A stretch of DNA of 64,000 nt from Synechocystis sp. PCC 7509 (GCF_000332075.2 NZ_ALVU02000001.1:2182324-2246323), one strand, 5' to 3'. Positions 25,257-34,700 are shown, counted from the stretch's first letter. The notes: a model not told the origin generated them from the letters alone. A program made the numbers and translations.

Positions 25257-26612
25257 ATGAGTCAATTAATAAATCAATTTTCCCGGCGCAAATTTCTGTT
25301 AACGGCGGGAGCATCGGCGGTAGGCGCGGTGTTGCTCAACGGTTGCTTGGGAAATCCCCCCGATTACGCTAGCAATCAAGTTCAACAGGTGGCGGCAGTT
25401 GACCTTAGCCCTGAACAAACACCGGAAGTTACAAAGGTAAAGCTTGGCTATATACCGATTGTAGAAGCTGCACCCTTCATTATTGCTAAAGAAAAAGGCT
25501 TTTTTGCTAAGTATGGGATGACTGGGGTTGAACTTGCTAAACAAGCCTCGTGGGGGGCGATGCGGGACAATACCGAGATTGGGTCGAGTGGTGGCGGCGT
25601 TGATGGCGGTCAATATCAAATGCCTATGCCTCACTTAATAACCGAAGGGGTAATTACTAAAGGCAATCAAAAAATTCCCATGTACGTCCTGGCGCAGCTA
25701 ATTACGCAAGGAAATGGAATTGCTGTAGCCAATAAGCACAAAGGAAAAGATATAGGTTTAAACCTAGCTAAGGGCGGTAAGGCAGTTTTTGACCAACTCA
25801 AATCTACAAAAAATCCTTTTTCTGCCGCTTATACTTTTGCTCAAGTTAATCAAGATTTTTGGCTGCGCTATTGGTTAGCCGCCGGGGGCATTAATCCCGA
25901 TACCGATGTTAAGTTAATTCCCGTCCCCGCCGCCCAAACTGTCGCCAACATGAAAACCGGGACAATGGATGCTTTTAGCACCGGAGATCCTTGGCCCTAC
26001 CGAATTGTTAAAGATGATATTGGCTTTATGGCAGTATTGACCGCCGAAATGTGGAAAAATCACCCCGAAGAATACTTTGCAATGCGTGGAGATTGGGCAG
26101 ACAAAAATCCCAAAGCTACTAAAGCAATCTTAAAAGGGATCATGGAAGCGCAGCAATGGTTAGATAACTTTGACAATCGTAAAGAAGCTGCTGCCATATT
26201 AAGTTCCCGCAATTATTTCAACCTACCATCGGAAATTTTAGAAAATCCCTTTCAAGGCAAGTATGACATGGGCGACGGTCGGGTAATTGATGATAAGTCA
26301 ATGGCGGCGTACTACTGGAAAGACGAAAGAGGTAGCGTTTCTTATCCTTACAAGAGTCACGATCTTTGGTTTTTGACAGAAAGTGTGCGTTGGGGATTTT
26401 TGCCCAAAGATACCTTGACGAATGCTAAGGCATTGATTGATAAAGTGAACCGCGAAGATATTTGGAAACAAGCCGCAACGGAAGCCGGAATTGCAGCTAG
26501 TGATATTCCAACAAGTACATCTCGCGGAATTGAAACCTTTTTTGATGGTGTCACCTTCGATCCAGATAATCCCAGCGCCTATTTGCAGAGTTTGAAGATC
26601 AAAAAAGTGTAG
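25257..26612 (+). CDS. cmpA: ABC transporter substrate-binding lipoprotein (CmpA/NrtA type)
   Basis: The ATG at 25257 follows CCAGGA and gives 451 residues; the open frame starts upstream at 25167 without a good site. The N-terminus combines a twin-arginine-like [11 protein letters not shown] with a lipobox (LLNGC), so it is a lipoprotein of the outer face of the plasma membrane. The mature part has the NrtA/CmpA pattern: [44 protein letters not shown], then [15 protein letters not shown]. CmpA binds bicarbonate and NrtA binds nitrate or nitrite; they are about equally similar. Divergent cmpR favours bicarbonate. A 9-bp hairpin immediately follows the gene. Confidence 0.82.
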   Translation: MSQLINQFSRRKFLLTAGASAVGAVLLNGCLGNPPDYASNQVQQVAAVDLSPEQTPEVTKVKLGYIPIVEAAPFIIAKEKGFFAKYGMTGVELAKQASWGAMRDNTEIGSSGGGVDGGQYQMPMPHLITEGVITKGNQKIPMYVLAQLITQGNGIAVANKHKGKDIGLNLAKGGKAVFDQLKSTKNPFSAAYTFAQVNQDFWLRYWLAAGGINPDTDVKLIPVPAAQTVANMKTGTMDAFSTGDPWPYRIVKDDIGFMAVLTAEMWKNHPEEYFAMRGDWADKNPKATKAILKGIMEAQQWLDNFDNRKEAAAILSSRNYFNLPSEILENPFQGKYDMGDGRVIDDKSMAAYYWKDERGSVSYPYKSHDLWFLTESVRWGFLPKDTLTNAKALIDKVNREDIWKQAATEAGIAASDIPTSTSRGIETFFDGVTFDPDNPSAYLQSLKIKKV

Positions 26613-26633
26613 AGACGTTGCACCGCAACGTCT
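26613..26633 (+). promoter_or_regulatory. Perfect hairpin between cmpA and cmpB
   Basis: AGACGTTGC at 26613-26621 pairs fully with GCAACGTCT at 26625-26633 around an ACC loop, one base after the cmpA stop codon. A sister hairpin lies at 29612-29632 between the two ATPase genes. One stem pair differs as G-C versus C-G, a compensated change. Placement suggests a role in mRNA processing or stability, giving more binding protein than permease (inference). Confidence 0.65.
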
Positions 26634-26686
26634 AAATCATCCCGCGCGATCGCCCATTTAACTATAAAACGAGGAGAACATAGCCA

Positions 26687-27520
26687 ATGACTACAATTGC
26701 CCGCAAACCCGCCAAAAATTCCAAAGGTTGGGCTGCTTATGTAAATAAGCAATTGCCCGAACTTGTACCGCCAATGATTGCGCTGCTTATTTTTCTCGCG
26801 GTATGGCAATTATTTTCTTGGACACCAGGGGCAACTTTACCAGGGCCAATACAGGTTGTTCAAGACACTTGGGTACTAATTTTCTGGCCCTTTTACGATC
26901 GCGGTGGCACAGATAAAGGTTTATTTTGGCAGATTCTCGCCAGTCTGCAAAGAGTAGCTATCAGTTACACCTTAGCGGCAATTGTCGGCATTGGTTTAGG
27001 GATACTAATCGGCACAAATAAAATGATGTCCAAGGCATTAGATCCCATCTTCCAATTATTGCGGACTGTACCGCCTTTAGCCTGGGTTCCCATTGCTTTA
27101 GCCGCCTTACGCCAAAACGAACCCGCCGCTTTGTTTGTAATTTTTATCACGGCAATTTGGCCCATCTTAATTAATACAGCCGTAGGGGTAAAGCAAATTC
27201 CCCAAGACTACAACAACGTTGCCAAAGTATTACAACTAACGCGCAAAGAGTATTTCTTTAATATCTTAATTCCGGCAGCCCTACCTTACATATTTACAGG
27301 TTTGAGAATTGCGATCGGACTAGCTTGGTTGGCAATTATCGCCGCAGAAATTGTTATGTCGGGAATTGTTGGGATTGGCTTTTTCATCTGGGAAGCTTAC
27401 CAAAACAACAATGTTAGCGAAGTAATTTTAGCTCTAATCTACATCGGCGTTGTTGGTCTGTTGCTAGACAAAGCTATGGGTTGGCTTGAAAACAAGATTT
27501 TACCCGCCGAAACTAAATAG
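26687..27520 (+). CDS. cmpB: ABC transporter permease (CmpB/NrtB type)
   Basis: The 277-residue protein has about six membrane helices and the BPD-type inner-membrane signature with the EAA loop around GVKQIPQDYNNVAKVLQLTRKEYFFNILIPAALPYIFTGLRI. Segments such as LIFLAVWQLFSWTPGATLPGP at the start are typical of NrtB/CmpB/TauC permeases. It forms the channel dimer through which bicarbonate (or nitrate) passes. It is the second gene of the operon, 74 bases after cmpA, with the hairpin between. A GAGGAG site precedes the ATG. Confidence 0.88.
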   Translation: MTTIARKPAKNSKGWAAYVNKQLPELVPPMIALLIFLAVWQLFSWTPGATLPGPIQVVQDTWVLIFWPFYDRGGTDKGLFWQILASLQRVAISYTLAAIVGIGLGILIGTNKMMSKALDPIFQLLRTVPPLAWVPIALAALRQNEPAALFVIFITAIWPILINTAVGVKQIPQDYNNVAKVLQLTRKEYFFNILIPAALPYIFTGLRIAIGLAWLAIIAAEIVMSGIVGIGFFIWEAYQNNNVSEVILALIYIGVVGLLLDKAMGWLENKILPAETK

Positions 27521-27552
27521 AAACAAATTTTCCCTCATCCCCCAAATAACTT

Positions 27553-29559
27553 ATGTCTGTATTCGTTGCTGTTGACCAAATTGATAAAGTTTTTCCCTTG
27601 CATGGCGGTGGTAGCTACATCGCGCTTAAAGGTATCAATCTACAAATTAAAAAAGGCGAATTTGTCTCCCTTATCGGTCACTCTGGTTGTGGTAAATCTA
27701 CGTTGTTAAACATGATTGCAGGTTTAGATTTACCAACCGAAGGCGTAGTCACTCTAGAAGGACAAAGAATTACTAAGCCTGGGCCCGATCGCATGGTAGT
27801 ATTTCAAAATTATTCCCTGTTACCTTGGCGCACAGTCCGCGAAAATATTGCTCTAGCGGTGAACTCGGTAATGAGCGATTTACCAGAGCGCGATCGCAAT
27901 AGTATTATCGAGCAACATATAGATATGGTAGGTTTGCGCCTTGCTGCTGATAAGCAACCAGGACAATTATCAGGAGGAATGAAACAAAGAGTTGCGATCG
28001 CTCGTGCTTTAGCAATTCGTCCCAAACTCTTGCTACTTGATGAACCTTTTGGGGCTTTGGATGCCTTAACGCGGGGCAATTTGCAAGAGCAATTAATGAA
28101 AATCTGCGAAGAAAACGAAGTCACCGCCGTCATGGTTACGCACGATGTAGATGAAGCGGTGCTATTATCTGACCGAATTGTGATGTTAACTAACGGGCCA
28201 GAATCAAAAATTGGACAGATTTTAGAAGTAGATATTCCCCGTCCTCGCAAACGGATGGAAGTAGTAGAACATCCCAGCTACTACAGTTTGCGAAGTGAGA
28301 TGATTTACTTTCTCAATCAGCAGAAACGGATTAAAAAAATTCGCGCCAGAAAGGTTACTGCGACTTCCCGTCATGGTTTAGAAAAAGTTAACTTAGAGCT
28401 AGGCTTTTTACCTCTAACCGCCTGTGCGCCTTTAGCTGTAGCCAAAGAAAAAGGTTTCTTTACCAAGCATGGCTTAGATGAAGTTACTTTAGTTCGGGAA
28501 TCGAACTGGCGAGGAATCACCGATGGCATAGTTGGCGGTTATTTAGATGCGGCGCAAATGCCGTCAGGGATGCCGATGTGGTTGACTTTGGGCGGTCATG
28601 AAAATAAACCCGTCCCCGTCGTTACCTCCTTAACCATGACCCGTAACGGCAACGCTATCACCCTGGCAAAGCGCTTTTACGACCAGGGAGTTTACACGCT
28701 TTCCGACTTCAAGGAAATGCTACAAAAAACTCCCCAAGGTCAACATCGTATGGGTATGGTGCATCCTTCCTCTATGCACAACTTACTATTGCGTTACTGG
28801 TTAGCCGCCGGAGGTATCGATCCAGACCGAGATGTGAAGCTATCAATCATTCCCCCCGCACAGATGGTTGCAGACTTGCAAAATGGCAGTATTGACGGTT
28901 ATTGCGTGGGAGAACCTTGGAACTACCGCGCCGCCGACATTGGGACTGGCTTTACTATTGCTACAGACTTAGAAATTTGGCTAGGACATCCCGGTAAAGT
29001 TTTAGGAGTGCGGGAAGATTGGGCGATCGCCTATCCTAATACTCACATTGCTTTAGTCAAGGCTCTATTAGAAGCTTGCCATTATTGTAGCGATCCAAAT
29101 CATAGCGAAGAAATCCGCGAGATTTTATCCCGGCGCGAGTATGTAAGCACGGATATAGACTACATCCAAATAGGCGATCCAACTACCTCTACTTGTAGCC
29201 TAGAGCATCCGATGCGCGAGTATGCACACCATCAGTTTTATGGAGATTCTGGCGTTAATCGTCCCAGTCGCACCGAACAACTATGGATTATGACCCAACT
29301 CGCTCGTTGGGGGGATACTCCTTTCCCTAGAAACTGGGTAGAAATTCTAGAACGTATCTGTAAAGTTGGGGTATTTAGTACCGCCGCGCGAGAACTTGGT
29401 CTTGGCGATATTACTTACACTCGCAAAGCAATCCAACTCTTTGACGGTACGGTGTTTAACGCTGACGATCCGATCGCCTATCTCAACAGTTTACCAATTA
29501 AACAAGACTTTTCCATTGCCGAAGTTATCCTCGATTCTCGTCCAACAGTAGCCGCTTAA
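27553..29559 (+). CDS. cmpC: ABC transporter ATPase fused to a substrate-binding-like domain (CmpC/NrtC type)
   Basis: This encodes 668 residues. The first 270 or so are an ABC ATPase: GHSGCGKSTLLN Walker A, QLSGGMKQRVAIARAL signature, LLLLDEPFGALDALT Walker B, and VTHDVDEAV. After about residue 280 it carries a domain related to the substrate-binding lipoprotein (VNLELGFLPLTACAPLAVAKEKGFFTKHG), but without a signal peptide, so it is cytoplasmic. In NrtC and CmpC this extra domain senses intracellular substrate and inhibits transport. This fusion is diagnostic of the Nrt/Cmp family. It lies 32 bases after cmpB. Confidence 0.9.
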   Translation: MSVFVAVDQIDKVFPLHGGGSYIALKGINLQIKKGEFVSLIGHSGCGKSTLLNMIAGLDLPTEGVVTLEGQRITKPGPDRMVVFQNYSLLPWRTVRENIALAVNSVMSDLPERDRNSIIEQHIDMVGLRLAADKQPGQLSGGMKQRVAIARALAIRPKLLLLDEPFGALDALTRGNLQEQLMKICEENEVTAVMVTHDVDEAVLLSDRIVMLTNGPESKIGQILEVDIPRPRKRMEVVEHPSYYSLRSEMIYFLNQQKRIKKIRARKVTATSRHGLEKVNLELGFLPLTACAPLAVAKEKGFFTKHGLDEVTLVRESNWRGITDGIVGGYLDAAQMPSGMPMWLTLGGHENKPVPVVTSLTMTRNGNAITLAKRFYDQGVYTLSDFKEMLQKTPQGQHRMGMVHPSSMHNLLLRYWLAAGGIDPDRDVKLSIIPPAQMVADLQNGSIDGYCVGEPWNYRAADIGTGFTIATDLEIWLGHPGKVLGVREDWAIAYPNTHIALVKALLEACHYCSDPNHSEEIREILSRREYVSTDIDYIQIGDPTTSTCSLEHPMREYAHHQFYGDSGVNRPSRTEQLWIMTQLARWGDTPFPRNWVEILERICKVGVFSTAARELGLGDITYTRKAIQLFDGTVFNADDPIAYLNSLPIKQDFSIAEVILDSRPTVAA

Positions 29560-29611
29560 CCCGTCTCAAAACCAATCCAAAAGACGTTTTACGTTGCCAA
29601 ACCAATACAAA

Positions 29612-29632
29612 AGACGTTCCACCGGAACGTCT
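29612..29632 (+). promoter_or_regulatory. Perfect hairpin between cmpC and cmpD
   Basis: AGACGTTCC at 29612-29620 pairs with GGAACGTCT at 29624-29632 around the same ACC loop as the hairpin at 26613. Just upstream (about 29571-29592) is a partial direct duplicate of its left flank (AACCAAT.CAAAAGACGTT), so the element seems to have duplicated locally. Confidence 0.65.
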
Positions 29633-29664
29633 CTACCATTAAAATTTTTACTACCACTAAACCA

Positions 29665-30522
29665 ATGCACGATCGCACTCTTGCTTATATCTCTCCAACT
29701 GCAACCACCCCAGCAAAAAAGACTCAAACCAGTCCTTTTTTATTAATTGAGGATGTTTCTAAGGTCTATCCCACCGCTAACAAAGGCACTTACACGGTAC
29801 TTGAGGGAGTCAATCTCACCGTAAATGAAGGGGAATTTATCTGCGTCATCGGTCACTCTGGCTGTGGTAAATCTACATTACTAAATATGGTGTCGGGTTT
29901 TACTACCCCAAGTAGCGGTAGAGTCGAACTTAATTCTGTGCCAATTACTCAGCCTGGACCCGATCGCATGGTAGTGTTTCAAAACTACGCTTTGCTACCT
30001 TGGAAAACTGCTTTTGAGAACGTCTACATCGCTGTGAATGCCGTATATCCCAATAAACCAGAAGCAGAAAAACGGGCGATCGTCCGGGAACATTTGGCAA
30101 TGGTAGGACTAACAGAAGCCGCCGATAAAAAGCCGCCGCAACTATCTGGAGGGATGAAACAGCGCGTTTCTATTGCTAGAGCTTTAGCAATTCGTCCTCA
30201 AGTTTTGATTTTAGACGAGCCATTTGGGGCATTAGATGCGATTACCAAAGAAGAATTGCAAGAAGAATTACTCAAAATTTGGAACGATCATCGCTGTACA
30301 GTATTGATGATTACTCACGATATTGATGAAGCTTTGTTTCTTGCCGATCGCCTAGTAATGATGACCAATGGCCCCGCCGCTAGTATTGGGGAAGTAATGG
30401 AAATTCCTTTTTCTCGTCCGCGCGATCGCACTCGCATCATGGAAGATCCCGAATACTACAAGTTGCGTAACTACGCTCTAGACTTCCTCTATCATCGTTT
30501 TGCTCACGACGACACCGCTTAA
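29665..30522 (+). CDS. cmpD: ABC transporter ATPase (CmpD/NrtD type)
   Basis: This encodes 285 residues, a single ABC ATPase: GHSGCGKSTLLNMVSG Walker A, QLSGGMKQRVSIARALAIRP signature, VLILDEPFGALDAITK Walker B, and ITHDIDEALFLADR with the H-loop. It lacks the fused sensor domain of CmpC, so the pair forms the asymmetric ATPase core of the transporter, as in Nrt and Cmp systems. It lies 105 bases downstream of cmpC, with repeats and the second hairpin in the gap. A 22-bp direct repeat begins 6 bases after its stop. Confidence 0.9.
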   Translation: MHDRTLAYISPTATTPAKKTQTSPFLLIEDVSKVYPTANKGTYTVLEGVNLTVNEGEFICVIGHSGCGKSTLLNMVSGFTTPSSGRVELNSVPITQPGPDRMVVFQNYALLPWKTAFENVYIAVNAVYPNKPEAEKRAIVREHLAMVGLTEAADKKPPQLSGGMKQRVSIARALAIRPQVLILDEPFGALDAITKEELQEELLKIWNDHRCTVLMITHDIDEALFLADRLVMMTNGPAASIGEVMEIPFSRPRDRTRIMEDPEYYKLRNYALDFLYHRFAHDDTA

Positions 30523-30528
30523 AAAAGT

Positions 30529-30550
30529 GCGATCGCCTTTGTAACTTTAG
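30529..30550. repeat. 22-bp direct repeat, copy 1
   Basis: GCGATCGCCTTTGTAACTTT plus AG occurs here and identically at 33388-33409. The two copies bracket the large fusion gene between them. The first eight bases are a HIP1 octamer, but the other 14 are not. Confidence 0.85.
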
Positions 30551-30565
30551 TAAAAAGGTTTATTT

Positions 30566-33376
30566 ATGTTTGCACAAATACCAGAGCGTAAAATGCACTG
30601 GGTTCGCTGGGTTTTGACTATTGGTTGGCTGATTGCGATCGCTTCATTGTTTTACGATCCTTGGACATCGGCATTAACCGAACCAAATCATCCCTGGAGT
30701 CCGTTAAGACTACCCAACACTTGCGTTCTGGTACAAGGGCAATGTTTGTCTGAACAACCCTACCCCTTGGGAACTACCCTGTTTTGGGGTGCTATTGTCC
30801 CCGCCGCCATTTTTATTTTATTGGTGTTTGGTCACGAGCTATGGCGGCGGATTTGTCCCTTATCTTTTTTATCTCAGATTCCTCGTGCTTTGGGATGGCA
30901 ACGACAATTTAAACGGGAGAATAAAAAAACTGGCAAGATTCGCTACGAACTAGCAAAGGTTAATGCTGATTCGTGGTTGGGGAAAAACTATCCTTACCTG
31001 CAATTTGGCTGGCTATTTGCGGGATTATGCGGAAGAATTTTATTTTTTAACGCCGATCGCCTAATACTAGCAAGTTGGTTACTATTTACCATTGCGGCGG
31101 CAATTTCTGTCGGCTACTTGTATGGCGGTAAGTCTTGGTGTCAATACTTTTGCCCTATGGCTCCGGTGCAGAGCATCTATAGCGAACCAGGGGGATTGTT
31201 AAGCAGTAAAGCCCATACAAGCGATCGCCTCATCACTCAATCTATGTGTCGCACTGTTCTACCCGATGGTAAAGAGCAAAGCGCTTGTGTAGCCTGCCAA
31301 AATCCCTGTATTGATATTGACGCTGAACGTAACTATTGGGATAGCTTAAACAAACCTGAAACTTCATTTTTGCGCTACGGCTATGTTGGTTTAGTAGTGG
31401 GCTATTTTGGTTATTACTATTTATATGCAGGCAATTGGAACTATTATTTTTCTGGAGCGTGGCTGCGACAAACCGATCAATTAGCCTCTTTGTTTAGTCC
31501 CGGACTTTATTTATTTGGGCAATCTATCAACATTCCTAAATTAGTTGCTGTTCCCCTCGTCTTGGGGGTATGTACGGCGATCTCCTATAAGATGGGACAA
31601 TGGATTGAAAAACGCGCTAAATCCTACAGTCGTAAGCAACAGCCACAACTAGAACTTGCAACCATTCGCCATCGTATTTTTACCCTTTGCACCTTTGGCA
31701 TTTTCAATTTCTTCTTTATTTTTGGTGGTCGTCCCCTAGTTCAACTTATGCCCTGGTCGGTACAATATCTTTACGATCTAGGTCTTGTTTCCTTAAGTAC
31801 CCTCTGGCTTTACAAAACTTGGCGGCGACATAGCGATCTCTATGCTCGTGAAAACCTTGCTAGTCGCTTCCGCAAACAATTAGAGAAATTACAGCTTAAT
31901 GTTTCACAGTTTTTAGATGGGCGGGTAATAAACGACCTCAATATTCACGAAGTATATGTTTTAGCTAAAGTTCTGCCCGGATTTACTCGTGAAAAACGAC
32001 ACCAGGCGTATAAAGGTGTGGTTCGTGACGCACTAGAAGAAGGTTATGTTAACTACTCCAGCAGTCTAGAAGTTTTACAGCAAATGCGCCAAGAGCTAGG
32101 GATTACCGATGACGAACACCGCATTGTATTAGAAGAATTGGGCATTGAAGATCCAGAATTACTCAGTCCCAACCGTCAACGCAGTTTAGAAAATCAGATC
32201 CGACTAAGCGGCTATCGCAAATCTCTAGAACGATTGATGTTACTACAAAGCAAACAGCCCGATCGCGCAACTTTAGTACAATTGTCGCCCGAAGATACAG
32301 CCGAAGTTCGCTCTCTGCGCCGTGAATATTCAATTACCGCCCAAGATGAAGAATGGATTTTAAGTGGATTTTCTGTAAACGAAAATAGCGCCAAAAAAGC
32401 AGAGTTTTTACTTACTCAGTTACCAGACTTGATTGCTTGTTATCGCGCCTTAAATCAACCTATGCTGCAAAAACATCAAGCGGTGTTGACTCTGTTGCGA
32501 GAAAATATTAGTCACAAAAAAGAACTAATTGTTCGCTCGGTTTTAGAAACTTTGGTAATACTCCAAAACGAGCCGCCAGCCCCAATATTGGCACAATCTT
32601 TGCAGCAAGCGTCACCATCAATTTTAATAGAAATTCTCCAAGAGGAGGGCGTAGGCGATCGCTTAAGCGCAGAGATTCGGCAAGTTTTGACCCAACCGGG
32701 AGAAATACCCGTCTTTTGTTCGCTAGAATTTTCATCGTCAGAGATTTTAGACCGTTTAGCAACGCTGCTCCAAGAACAAAATCCGATGATTCAAGCAGCA
32801 TCACTATATATAATTGCTCAATTAGATCCAGAACGCGGCGCGGCGAGTTCTCACTATCAGCATTCCAACTCTAGTTCTCCTTTAGTTCAAGAAACTGCTA
32901 AAAAGCTACTATCTTCCCCAAACTCATCTCTGAGCGAATTTCCCCTGCTAGAAAAGTTGGTTTATTTATATAACAGCAATTTTTTCCACCGGATGCAGAG
33001 TCAAACCCTAATTGCTCTAGCTGAACGCGCAACGGTAAAAAACTATGCTCAGGGCGAGACAATTACAGAAGCGGGGGACACCTGTAGAGAGTTGTTGCTA
33101 TTAATTGAAGGCGATGCCAAAATTCATTATCAAACGGGTGGTTTAGCTCAAACCGAGCAGGTGCGTCCGGGGCAAACTCTAGACGAGCTAGAGGTTTTAG
33201 CACACAGCAACTCAGAAAACACAATTGTTGCAGATAGCAAAACCACGCGAATTTTAGCTATTTCCATCGATACCTTTGACGACTTACTCGACCAAGATCC
33301 AGATTTTGCCCGCCGAGTTTTGGAATTAGAAAGTAAGCATTTACAAAGATTTGTGCGATCGGTACAGTCTTTATAA
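30566..33376 (+). CDS. Membrane polyferredoxin-like protein fused to a C-terminal cyclic-nucleotide-binding domain
   Basis: This encodes 936 residues. The first 430 or so have about eight membrane helices and Cys motifs of the NapH/NosR/CcoG kind: RRICPLSFLSQIP, WCQYFCPMAPVQSIYSEPGG, and C...C.AC.NPCIDIDAE. These could hold iron-sulphur clusters and move electrons across the membrane. A helical middle region (about 430-800) has two segments ending GYVNYSSSLEVLQQMRQELGI and a HEAT-like part. The C-terminus (about 805-930) is a Crp-type cNMP-binding domain (FFHRMQSQTLIALAERATVKNYAQGETITEAGD). It follows cmpD by 43 bases on the same strand and is probably cotranscribed. The role is unknown: redox-linked regulation of ion uptake is inference. 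Confidence 0.72.
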   Translation: MFAQIPERKMHWVRWVLTIGWLIAIASLFYDPWTSALTEPNHPWSPLRLPNTCVLVQGQCLSEQPYPLGTTLFWGAIVPAAIFILLVFGHELWRRICPLSFLSQIPRALGWQRQFKRENKKTGKIRYELAKVNADSWLGKNYPYLQFGWLFAGLCGRILFFNADRLILASWLLFTIAAAISVGYLYGGKSWCQYFCPMAPVQSIYSEPGGLLSSKAHTSDRLITQSMCRTVLPDGKEQSACVACQNPCIDIDAERNYWDSLNKPETSFLRYGYVGLVVGYFGYYYLYAGNWNYYFSGAWLRQTDQLASLFSPGLYLFGQSINIPKLVAVPLVLGVCTAISYKMGQWIEKRAKSYSRKQQPQLELATIRHRIFTLCTFGIFNFFFIFGGRPLVQLMPWSVQYLYDLGLVSLSTLWLYKTWRRHSDLYARENLASRFRKQLEKLQLNVSQFLDGRVINDLNIHEVYVLAKVLPGFTREKRHQAYKGVVRDALEEGYVNYSSSLEVLQQMRQELGITDDEHRIVLEELGIEDPELLSPNRQRSLENQIRLSGYRKSLERLMLLQSKQPDRATLVQLSPEDTAEVRSLRREYSITAQDEEWILSGFSVNENSAKKAEFLLTQLPDLIACYRALNQPMLQKHQAVLTLLRENISHKKELIVRSVLETLVILQNEPPAPILAQSLQQASPSILIEILQEEGVGDRLSAEIRQVLTQPGEIPVFCSLEFSSSEILDRLATLLQEQNPMIQAASLYIIAQLDPERGAASSHYQHSNSSSPLVQETAKKLLSSPNSSLSEFPLLEKLVYLYNSNFFHRMQSQTLIALAERATVKNYAQGETITEAGDTCRELLLLIEGDAKIHYQTGGLAQTEQVRPGQTLDELEVLAHSNSENTIVADSKTTRILAISIDTFDDLLDQDPDFARRVLELESKHLQRFVRSVQSL

Positions 33377-33387
33377 GCCGTTTTCGG

Positions 33388-33409
33388 GCGATCGCCTTTG
33401 TAACTTTAG
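33388..33409. repeat. 22-bp direct repeat, copy 2
   Basis: This is identical to 30529-30550 and starts 12 bases after the stop of the fusion gene. The pair delimits a segment of 2859 bases (repeat start to repeat start) that holds just that gene. Confidence 0.85.
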
Positions 33410-33590
33410 ATAACAGAAAAGCGCTAGATAATACCAAAAGTTATACAGAAAAATTCCGTACAATACCCCATAAAGGTTGGATATACGGAAATTTTTTTAT
33501 AATTTGCAACTGTGGATGTTGGGAATAAACTTTCTGTATATTATGCTTAAAAAATAGCTACAATGTATACATATTTTTAAATAAAATTAA

Positions 33591-34619
33591 ATGTCACAAT
33601 TAGAAAAGCAGCATTACGTTCCCCAGCAATATTTAAGGCTTTTTAGTCATAATAGAAAAAAAATATTTGCATTCTCCAAGCCTGAGCAAAAATTTTTTTC
33701 TCCCAATGTGAATAATGTTGCAAGTGAAAAATGTTTCTATGATTTCCCTCAAAATGCAACTCAGCCTGAGAATATCAAGTTTATTGAAGAACTATTTGGA
33801 GACTTAGAGGGGAGACAAGATAGATTTTTGAGGCATCTTCAAAAGAAGATAGATGGAATTTTTCGTTTAAGTCTCAATCCCAACAAAGAGGCTAGAAAGA
33901 TCCATTTAATAAATGCTCTCACCACAGATCAACGAAAGGATTTAGCCTGTATTGCTGCAATTCAGTTTCTTAGGACAAAAGAGTTTCGGAAATTTATAGT
34001 TGAGATGCGTAAATCAACCGAGTCTCTAAGAACCAATATTCTAGAAGAAGAAATCATAAAAGAATTTGATAAACTATTGTCCATAAGCTTTGACGAAAAA
34101 CTAATTTCTGATATTAAATCTCTTATTGTTGATAAAAGTAGTTCTATTGAATCTTCAATGTATAAAGAAGGTTTGGCTGTAATACACGCCAAATTCATTC
34201 TCGACCATTATAAACAAGTAGCACAAATCTTTAACAGTCACATCTGGTTAATTGGAATCAATGATACAGACCGACCTTTATTCACCTCAGATCATCCTGT
34301 AGCTCGACATCCTTATCTGTCTCTAGGAGGTATTGCTTCTGAGGGAATCGAAATTGCATTTCCTCTTAATATCAGAGCAATTTTGATTATGCGAGATAAA
34401 CAATATTTTCAAGAGCAGGTTAATCAAGACAATAAACTTTTCTTCCTTACTCTTGAGGATGTTGAGCATTACAATAAATTGCAAATATATAACAGCAATC
34501 GATATGTTTTTTGTTCTGATGACTGCTTTGACTTAGTTAAGATAGTCTGCAAACAGCAACCTGAGATATGCTCAGAAGATAGAAATAGAGTTCAACTTAA
34601 AAATGGTGAACCACAATAA
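33591..34619 (+). CDS. DUF4238 domain protein
   Basis: This encodes 342 residues. It opens with the family hallmark KQHYVPQQYLRLFS, followed by KKIFAFSKPEQKFF and NNVASEKCFYDFP. Later it has PLFTSDHPVARHP, another conserved DUF4238 motif. The molecular function is unknown; one DUF4238 protein has been reported as a phage-defence gene from prophage hotspots, so a defence role is possible here. The gene is AT-rich and free of HIP1 sites, which suggests transfer. Upstream bases 33449-33494 contain an imperfect inverted repeat around TTCCGTA / TACGGAA. Confidence 0.82.
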   Translation: MSQLEKQHYVPQQYLRLFSHNRKKIFAFSKPEQKFFSPNVNNVASEKCFYDFPQNATQPENIKFIEELFGDLEGRQDRFLRHLQKKIDGIFRLSLNPNKEARKIHLINALTTDQRKDLACIAAIQFLRTKEFRKFIVEMRKSTESLRTNILEEEIIKEFDKLLSISFDEKLISDIKSLIVDKSSSIESSMYKEGLAVIHAKFILDHYKQVAQIFNSHIWLIGINDTDRPLFTSDHPVARHPYLSLGGIASEGIEIAFPLNIRAILIMRDKQYFQEQVNQDNKLFFLTLEDVEHYNKLQIYNSNRYVFCSDDCFDLVKIVCKQQPEICSEDRNRVQLKNGEPQ

Positions 34620-34700
34620 TGCGCCATAACGAATCATTAGAGCGGATGATACGGCATTAGAAAAGGTATTCACGCTGTTAGCTATGACTTAAATATACGA

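Noticed and set aside
27810-28250. 146-residue minus-strand frame opposite cmpC
   Set aside because: Shadow of the ABC ATPase domain; Ser/Arg-rich with no motif.
25257-29559. Firm naming of the transporter as nitrate-specific (Nrt)
   Set aside because: No nirA, narB or NtcA-type site is seen and the divergent LysR gene resembles CmpR; but ligand residues were not decisive, so bicarbonate is only favoured.
33449-33494. TTCCGTA/TACGGAA inverted repeat and the shared TTCCGTACAATA at 57058
   Set aside because: Only 12 bases are shared between distant intergenic regions and no common function can be argued.
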